A DNA stretch of 9,305 bases from Streptosporangiaceae bacterium (GTDB lineage Bacteria > Actinomycetota > Actinomycetes > Streptosporangiales > Streptosporangiaceae): NCBI GenBank assembly GCA_030038715.1, contig JASHSO010000428.1, positions 1-9,305 on the forward strand, in the 5' to 3' direction. The notes beneath the pieces are model-generated. The model saw only the letters and a program-made list of their open reading frames with translations, did not search any database and was not told the DNA's origin. A program made the translations under genes and the position numbers. Positions 4,881-9,305 of this stretch are shown here, piece by piece (the first letter of the stretch is position 1; every line of letters begins with the position of its first letter).

Positions 4881-7606
4881 CAAGCCACGCCGTCGTGACG
4901 GCCGGCCGTCGACTCGGCGGCGGGGTCGAGCTGCGATCCGGCCGCTCTCGCCAGCGCCGGAGTCTCGAGACCCGCGACCTGGCCTAGTCGGCCCGGAGCG
5001 GTCGGCAGCGACAGTGTCATGGTGAGCCCGCCGCCTGGCGTGTCGTCCGGCTCGAGAGTGCCACCCATGGCCTCGGCCAGGCCGCGCGACAAGGCGAGGC
5101 CAAGGCCGACGCCCGTGGTGTTATCGGTGTCGCCAAGGCGCTGGAAGGGCACGAACATCCGGCCGCGTTGCTCCTCCGGTATGCCAGGCCCCCAGTCGAT
5201 CACCCGCAGCTCGACCCGGTCGCGGAGCATGCTGCCGGTGAGCGTGGGCGGTTTGTCGGGCGGGGAGTAGCGCAGCGCGTTGGCAACGAGATTGGCGATC
5301 ACCCGCTCCAGGATGCCGGGGTCGACGGCAACCTCCGGCAGGTCCACGGGAATGTCGACGGATACGGCGCGCGCCGCAGGGCCTAGGTCGTCGAGAGACC
5401 TAGCCACGACGTCAGACAGGTCGGCCGGGCGGCAGAAGATGGCCAGCGCGCCAGCCTGCAGCCTGCTCATGTCTAGCAGGTTGTCCACTAGGTGCGCCAG
5501 CTTGTCGAGCGACTCGTCGGCGGTGGCGAGCAGCTCGTCGCGATCCTCGGCTGCCCACTCCACGTCGTGCGACCGAAGGCTGGTAATGGCGGCCTTGGCC
5601 GATGCCAGGGGCGTACGCAGGTCGTGGCTGACCGCGGCGAGCAAGGCGGTGCGCACTCGGTCGGCTTCGGCCAGTGGCCGGGCCGCCTCGGCGGCAGCGG
5701 CGAGTCTGCCCTGTTCGAGGGCCACTGCCGCATAGGCAGCAAAGGCGCCGAGCACCCGCCGGTCCGTGGCAGGCAGCGCGCGGCCGCGCAGGGCCAGGAC
5801 CAGCGCATCGCTGACCGGCACCTCGGCATCCGCCTCTTCCGGGCGCGCGGCCGGGGGGTCGCCGGACACCGCGACCGCGACCCAGTGCCCGGTGGGCGGC
5901 ATCGCAAGCGGTCGCGCTGCGTCAGGGTCCGTGCCATCCAAGGGCGCTGACCCTGCGGGCTGGCTCGGCTGAAGCTCGAGCAGCGTCACCGACTCCATGC
6001 CAAACGCCTCGCGGACCCGATCGAGCACGGCGGAGAGTGCTCGCTGCCCGCGCAGCACGCTGCCGGTCGTGGTGACCAGCAGCTCGGACTCCGCCCCGGC
6101 CCGGGCGGCCTGCTTGGTGCGCCGGGCCGCTTTGTCCACCACCGAGCTGACCACCAGGCCCACCGCCACGAAGATGACCAGCGCCAGGGCGTTATTCGCC
6201 TCGGCGATGGTCCATTTGTGTATGGGGGGGGTGAAGTAGTAGTTCAGCAGCAGTGAGCCGACCACGGCGGCGAGCAGCGCCGGGATGAACCCGCCGACAA
6301 GTGCTACTGCGATGACCCCGGCAAGGAATACCAGCACGTCGCTGGTGAGGTTGACCTGGCTGCGCAGGGTGGCAAGGACGAGCGTGAGCAGCGGCGCCAG
6401 CACTGCCGCCAGCCCGTATCCGGCGAGCTGGCGCTGCATGGTCAGCCCGCCGTGCGCCCGGGGCAGGCCACGACCGCGGCCTACGTAGGAGTGGGTAACG
6501 ATGTGAACGTCGATATCGCCGGATTCGCGCACCGTTCGCGAGCTCACCCCTGGTCCGGTCAGCAGCGAGGATAGCCAGCTTCGCCTGCTCGCTCCGAGCA
6601 CGAGCTGGGTGGCATTCTCCGCCCTGGCGAAGGTCAGCAGGGCTTCGGTCACATTCTCCCCCACCACCTGGTGATAGCTGCCGCCGAGCGACTCGGCCAG
6701 CCGCCGCTGCGCCGCGAGCGCGGCGGGATCCGAGCCCGCCAGCCCGTCGGAACGGGTGACGTGCACGGCCAGCAGGTCGCCGCCCGACGACCTGGCCGCG
6801 ATCCTGGCTGCCCGCCTGATCAGAGTCTCGCCCTCGGGGCCGCCGGTGAGCGCGACGACGACCCGTTCCCGCGCCTCCCAGGTGGCGCGGATCTCATGTG
6901 CTATCCGGTAGCGCTGCAGGCCCTCGTCGACCTTGTCCGCCAGCCACAGCAGTGCCAGCTCGCGCAGGGCGGACAGGTTGCCAATCCGGAAGTAGTTAGT
7001 CAGCGCTGCGTCGATCTTCTCGGCTTTGTAGATGTTGCCGTGCGCCATCCGGCGGCGCAGCGCCTCCGCGGTCATGTCGATGAGCTCGACCTGGTCGGCG
7101 GCCCTTACCACGGCGTCGGGGACCGTCTCCCGTTGCGGCACGCCGGTGATCTTCTCGACGACGTCGTTGAGTGACTCCAGGTGCTGGATGTTCACGTTGG
7201 AGATCACGTCGATGCCGGCCTCGAGCAGTTCGTTGACGTCCTGCCAGCGCTTGGTGTTCCGCGATCCGGGAACGTTCGTATGGGCGAATTCGTCGACCAG
7301 GGCGACCTGCGGATGCCGGGCAAGAACGGTATCGAGATCCATCTCCTCGAAGTAGGTGCCGCGGTAGGGAATCCGTGCCCGAGGGACGATCTCCAGGTCG
7401 CCTATCTGCTCGGCGGTGTGTGGCCGCCCGTGCGTCTCGACGAACGCAACCACCACATCCGTACCCCGGTCGCGGCGCCGGTGACCTTCGTTGAGCATGG
7501 CGAACGTCTTGCCGACGCCTGCGGCCGAGCCCAGGTAGATCCTCAGCTGGCCGCGCCCGCCCGGCTGTCGTACGGCCCTGACGTCCGCGAGACTCTCCGT
7601 GCTCAT
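4877..7606 (-). CDS. kdpD: KdpD osmosensitive K+ channel sensor histidine kinase
   Basis: A full-length 909-residue KdpD (E. coli 894). Domains in order: a KdpD ATP-binding module with Walker-A-like GSAAGVGKT (26-34) and Walker-B-like VDEFAHTN (104-111); a universal-stress-protein-like domain (about 247-373); four transmembrane segments near 395-414, 421-437, 438-455 and 473-492; a GAF-like segment (about 515-640); a HisKA dimerisation domain with SHDLRTPL and phosphoacceptor His661; and an ATPase domain with N-box NLVANALRYSP (from 772), DWGPG (from 804) and GVGLGLALS. It autophosphorylates and passes phosphate to KdpE when potassium is scarce. The ATG at 7606 follows AGGAG (7610-7614), at a short 3-base spacing. 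Its 3' end overlaps the following kdpE, and a 63-base gap with hairpins separates it from the preceding regulator. The stress-protein domain has T-G-G (254-256) rather than the S-x-S reported for c-di-AMP-binding KdpD. Confidence 0.96.
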   Translation of the reverse strand: MSTESLADVRAVRQPGGRGQLRIYLGSAAGVGKTFAMLNEGHRRRDRGTDVVVAFVETHGRPHTAEQIGDLEIVPRARIPYRGTYFEEMDLDTVLARHPQVALVDEFAHTNVPGSRNTKRWQDVNELLEAGIDVISNVNIQHLESLNDVVEKITGVPQRETVPDAVVRAADQVELIDMTAEALRRRMAHGNIYKAEKIDAALTNYFRIGNLSALRELALLWLADKVDEGLQRYRIAHEIRATWEARERVVVALTGGPEGETLIRRAARIAARSSGGDLLAVHVTRSDGLAGSDPAALAAQRRLAESLGGSYHQVVGENVTEALLTFARAENATQLVLGASRRSWLSSLLTGPGVSSRTVRESGDIDVHIVTHSYVGRGRGLPRAHGGLTMQRQLAGYGLAAVLAPLLTLVLATLRSQVNLTSDVLVFLAGVIAVALVGGFIPALLAAVVGSLLLNYYFTPPIHKWTIAEANNALALVIFVAVGLVVSSVVDKAARRTKQAARAGAESELLVTTTGSVLRGQRALSAVLDRVREAFGMESVTLLELQPSQPAGSAPLDGTDPDAARPLAMPPTGHWVAVAVSGDPPAARPEEADAEVPVSDALVLALRGRALPATDRRVLGAFAAYAAVALEQGRLAAAAEAARPLAEADRVRTALLAAVSHDLRTPLASAKAAITSLRSHDVEWAAEDRDELLATADESLDKLAHLVDNLLDMSRLQAGALAIFCRPADLSDVVARSLDDLGPAARAVSVDIPVDLPEVAVDPGILERVIANLVANALRYSPPDKPPTLTGSMLRDRVELRVIDWGPGIPEEQRGRMFVPFQRLGDTDNTTGVGLGLALSRGLAEAMGGTLEPDDTPGGGLTMTLSLPTAPGRLGQVAGLETPALARAAGSQLDPAAESTAGRHDGVAW

Positions 7607-7617
7607 GAACTCCTGCC
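7607..7617 (-). promoter_or_regulatory. Ribosome binding site of kdpD
   Basis: On the minus strand, GGCAGGAGTTC precedes the kdpD ATG. The AGGAG core is at 7610-7614, with only 3 bases to the start codon. It is the clearest Shine-Dalgarno in the kdp genes of this window and indicates independent translation initiation of kdpD, unlike the coupled junctions around it. Confidence 0.6.
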
Positions 7618-7633
7618 TATTGGGGGTGCCGCA

Positions 7634-7647
7634 CTGGCCGGCGCCAG
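7634..7647 (-). other. Minor inverted repeat before kdpD
   Basis: CTGGC and GCCAG arms of 5 bases flank a 4-base loop (14 bases in all) in the gap between the upstream kdpE and kdpD. In GC-rich DNA so short a repeat can arise by chance. It is listed because it follows the stronger hairpin at 7668-7688 and could add structure to the kdpD leader. Confidence 0.25.
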
Positions 7648-7667
7648 CTCGTTCCGCTCTATCCCTA

Positions 7668-7688
7668 GGCTAGGCGGTACGCCTAGCC
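7668..7688 (-). other. Strong hairpin spanning the stop codon of the upstream kdpE
   Basis: Perfect 9-base arms, GGCTAGGCG and CGCCTAGCC, flank a 3-base loop and cover the last codons and the TAG stop (7670-7672) of the first kdpE-like gene. No T-run follows on the transcript. It could be a U-poor terminator, an attenuator or an RNA-stabilising/processing structure that separates kdpC and the first kdpE from kdpD and the second kdpE. The structure is seen in the sequence; the function is inferred. Confidence 0.5.
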
Positions 7689-8395
7689 GGTGGCTGGTAC
7701 CGATAGCCCATGCCCGGCTCGGTCAGCAGGTGACGCGGGCGTGCCGGGTCGTCCTCCAGCTTGCGCCGCAGCCTGGCCATGTGGAAGCGCAGGTAGTGCG
7801 TGTTGTCCTCGGCTCCGGGACCCCACAGCTCGGCGAGCAGCTTCGCCGATGGGACGAGCCGGCCTGGCGCCTGCAGCAGCACCTCGAGCATCCGCCACTC
7901 GGTCTTGGTCAGCCGGACCGGCTCCGTACCGTCCAGGCCGGCCCTGCTGACCGTGTGCGCAGCCAGGTCGATCTGGCAGCTTCCGACCGTGAACGTCGAG
8001 CCGGCCGCTACGTGCGCATCTCGGCGTAGCGCGGCCCGAAGCCTGGCCAGCAGTTCCTCCATGGCGAACGGCTTGGTGACGTAGTCGTCGGCCCCGGCGT
8101 CCAGTGCGCGGATCTTGTCCCCCGAGCCCGCGCGGCCGGAAAGTACAATCACCGGCACGCTTGACCAGGTGCGTATCTTGCGGATGAGCTCCGTGCCGTC
8201 CATGTCCGGCAGGCCCAGGTCGAGCAGCACGGCGTCGGGGGGTTGCCGTGCCGCTACGACCAGGGCGTCCTGGCCAGCCGACGAGGTGGCTACCTCGTAG
8301 CCGCGGGCACGCAGGTTGATCTGCAGCGCCCGCAGCAAGGCCGGCTCGTCCTCGACGATGAGCACCCGGCCGGCCTCAGGCCGGGTACTTCTCAT
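7670..8395 (-). CDS. kdpE: KdpE-like response regulator, copy between kdpC and kdpD
   Basis: A 241-residue OmpR/PhoB-type regulator. The receiver domain has Glu15/Asp16, phosphoacceptor Asp59 in LLDLGLPDMDG, Ser86 in IVLSGR and Lys108 in DDYVTKPF, so it looks able to be phosphorylated. The winged helix ends in THYLRFHMARLRRKLEDD and EPGMGYRYQP, close to classical KdpE, and it retains the HYLR that the second copy lacks. It shares long identical blocks with the copy after kdpD, so the two are paralogues. The ATG at 8395 overlaps kdpC by 20 bases and has no clear ribosome site. A GTG at 8365 (giving MLIVEDEP) lies beyond the kdpC stop, with GAGG 8 bases upstream, and is a real alternative. An 8-base inverted repeat covers this junction. 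The gene is followed by a hairpin and 63 bases before kdpD. Confidence 0.88.
   Translation of the reverse strand: MRSTRPEAGRVLIVEDEPALLRALQINLRARGYEVATSSAGQDALVVAARQPPDAVLLDLGLPDMDGTELIRKIRTWSSVPVIVLSGRAGSGDKIRALDAGADDYVTKPFAMEELLARLRAALRRDAHVAAGSTFTVGSCQIDLAAHTVSRAGLDGTEPVRLTKTEWRMLEVLLQAPGRLVPSAKLLAELWGPGAEDNTHYLRFHMARLRRKLEDDPARPRHLLTEPGMGYRYQPPARRTA
8364..8386 (-). other. Hairpin at the kdpC/kdpE junction
   Basis: Perfect 8-base arms ACCCGGCC and GGCCGGGT flank a 7-base loop. On the minus-strand RNA it contains the kdpC stop codon and the GAGG that would serve the alternative GTG start of the downstream kdpE at 8365. If it folds, it could hide that start until ribosomes finishing kdpC open it, which would couple the two genes. 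Chance formation in GC-rich DNA cannot be excluded. Confidence 0.4.
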
Positions 8396-9050
8396 CGAGC
8401 GCGATGTTGAGCAGCAGCACGTTGACCACGGGCTCGCCGAGGAAGCCGAGCGTGCGGCCCGTTGTGTACTTCTTGACCAGCGCCTCGACCTGCGCTGGGG
8501 TGATGTGCCTGGCGGCTGCGACTCGGTCGACCTGGATGGCCGCGTTCGCCGGGGAGATGTCGGGGTCGAGTCCGGAGCCAGAAGCGGTGACGGCGTCAGA
8601 GGGGATCTTCGAGACCGGCACGTGGTCGAACGCTGCGATCAGCTCCTGGCGCTGCTTGACGAACTGGATCTGGGCCGGGTTGTTGTTACCGAGGTTGGAC
8701 GCGCTTGAGTACAGCGGGTTGCAGCCGTAGTTGTTCGGTCCGGTGCCCTCCACGACCCACTTGCCCTTGACCTGCTCAAGCTCCCAGCCCACGATCGCGT
8801 AGGACGGCCTCGGCTGGAAGTACTGCGGCAGCGGCTGGCCCTTGGCATTGACGAACTCCTGGCAGAGCAGGCTGGAACCGACGGTCCTGCCCTGGTAGCT
8901 CACCAGCGAGCCGTTGGCCTGGTGGTTGAGCGCCACCTGGGCGATTCCCCAGACCACCACGGGATAGACGATGCCGGTGATCACCGTGAAGATCAGCAGC
9001 AGGCGCAGCCCTGCGATGTGCTGCCGGACGAAGCTAGGTAGACGGTTCAT
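8376..9050 (-). CDS. kdpC: KdpC subunit of the K+-transporting ATPase
   Basis: The 224-residue KdpC is a single-span subunit of the KdpFABC high-affinity potassium pump that stabilises the KdpA/KdpB complex and assists ATP binding. One N-terminal membrane segment (about 14-40, RLLLIFTVITGIVYPVVVWG) precedes an extracytoplasmic domain. Family motifs are GSSLLCQEF, QYFQPRPS, SASNLGNNNP, VPVSKIPSDAVTASGSGLDPDIS and, near the end, GRTLGFLGEPVVNVLLLNIALD. It is longer than E. coli KdpC (about 190) because of an extra segment around GWELEQVKGKWVVEGTGPNN, which I believe is common in actinobacterial KdpC. The ATG at 9050 follows AGGTGA (9060-9065) at 9 bases; this site overlaps the kdpB stop, so translation is probably coupled. 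The 3' end overlaps the next kdpE by 20 bases if the latter starts at 8395. Confidence 0.96.
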   Translation of the reverse strand: MNRLPSFVRQHIAGLRLLLIFTVITGIVYPVVVWGIAQVALNHQANGSLVSYQGRTVGSSLLCQEFVNAKGQPLPQYFQPRPSYAIVGWELEQVKGKWVVEGTGPNNYGCNPLYSSASNLGNNNPAQIQFVKQRQELIAAFDHVPVSKIPSDAVTASGSGLDPDISPANAAIQVDRVAAARHITPAQVEALVKKYTTGRTLGFLGEPVVNVLLLNIALDEKYPA

Positions 9051-9059
9051 TGTGCGGGA

Positions 9060-9065
9060 TCACCT
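9060..9065 (-). promoter_or_regulatory. Ribosome binding site of kdpC
   Basis: AGGTGA on the minus strand, 9 bases before the kdpC ATG. Its last three bases are the TGA stop codon of kdpB, so ribosomes finishing kdpB are released directly onto the kdpC initiation site. Confidence 0.6.
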
Positions 9066-9305
9066 AAATCCGGGGATGTTCATGATGATGAGGTCGATTG
9101 CCTTGATCCCGAGGAACGGGATGATGAGGCCCCCGACGCCGTAGATCCACAGGTTCCTGCGGAGCATGGCGGACGCCGAGGACGGCCGGTAGCGGACGCC
9201 GCGAAGGGCCAGCGGGATCAGCGCGATGATGATCAGCGCGTTGAAGATGATCGCCGAGGTGATGGCTGACCTGGGGCTGTGCAGCGCCATGATGTTGAGG
9301 TAGTG
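9060..9305 (-). CDS. kdpB: KdpB catalytic subunit of the K+-transporting ATPase (C-terminus only)
   Basis: Only the last 81 codons lie in the window; the gene continues past base 9305. The sequence [20 protein letters not shown], then [34 protein letters not shown] and [14 protein letters not shown], is the typical KdpB C-terminus, with the last transmembrane helices of this P-type ATPase. KdpB hydrolyses ATP to drive uptake through KdpA. The phosphorylation site and nucleotide domain are outside the window. It is followed after 9 bases by kdpC in the usual kdpB-kdpC order. kdpA and any kdpF would be expected farther right, along with the main operon promoter. Confidence 0.95.
   Translation of the reverse strand, partial: HYLNIMALHSPRSAITSAIIFNALIIIALIPLALRGVRYRPSSASAMLRRNLWIYGVGGLIIPFLGIKAIDLIIMNIPGFR

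Noticed and set aside
6224..6231. Run of eight G (on the plus strand) inside kdpD, considered as a slippage or phase-variation site
   Set aside because: The frame is intact and the run encodes the Pro-Pro of a plausible FTPPI loop between membrane helices; one short run in a GC-rich genome is not enough evidence.
7181..8029. 282-codon plus-strand frame opposite kdpD and the upstream kdpE
   Set aside because: The opposite strand carries unmistakable KdpD and KdpE sequence, and the frame has no domain of its own.

Overview
The window is dense, high-GC coding DNA with no intergenic stretch above about 110 bases. GTG/TTG starts, overlapping genes, AsnC and KdpE/KdpD family types and apparently leaderless promoters suggest a high-GC actinobacterium. 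No genus is claimed. There are no RNA genes, insertion sequences, CRISPR arrays or signs of recent transfer.

Left part (1-1890): the 5' part of an agmatinase/arginase-family ureohydrolase gene runs leftward off the window. Divergent from it is a probable two-gene operon. It encodes a PtpB-like (Y_phosphatase3 type) tyrosine/dual-specificity phosphatase and an Lrp/AsnC regulator, and it ends in a hairpin that may be a terminator. By family precedent the regulator is a candidate controller of the neighbouring nitrogen-catabolic ureohydrolase gene.

Middle part (1950-4155): a 79-residue protein with one C-terminal membrane segment, behind a leaderless-type promoter, precedes a KimA-type APC-superfamily transporter (probable K+/H+ symporter).

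Right part (4152-9305, minus strand): this is the distal half of a high-affinity potassium operon, read right to left as kdpB (C-terminus only), kdpC, a first kdpE-like regulator, kdpD and a second kdpE-like regulator. The genes overlap or nearly overlap throughout, except for a 63-base gap before kdpD that carries a strong hairpin. The kimA-like gene and the last kdpE converge and share a CTAG palindrome as both stop codons.

The window therefore joins two kinds of potassium uptake: a KimA-type symporter and the Kdp P-type ATPase with its KdpD sensor. The most unusual point is that one KdpD gene sits between two different full-length KdpE-like response regulators. Other points worth checking are altered residues in the predicted KimA ion site, the small membrane protein next to it, and hairpins at two kdp gene junctions.
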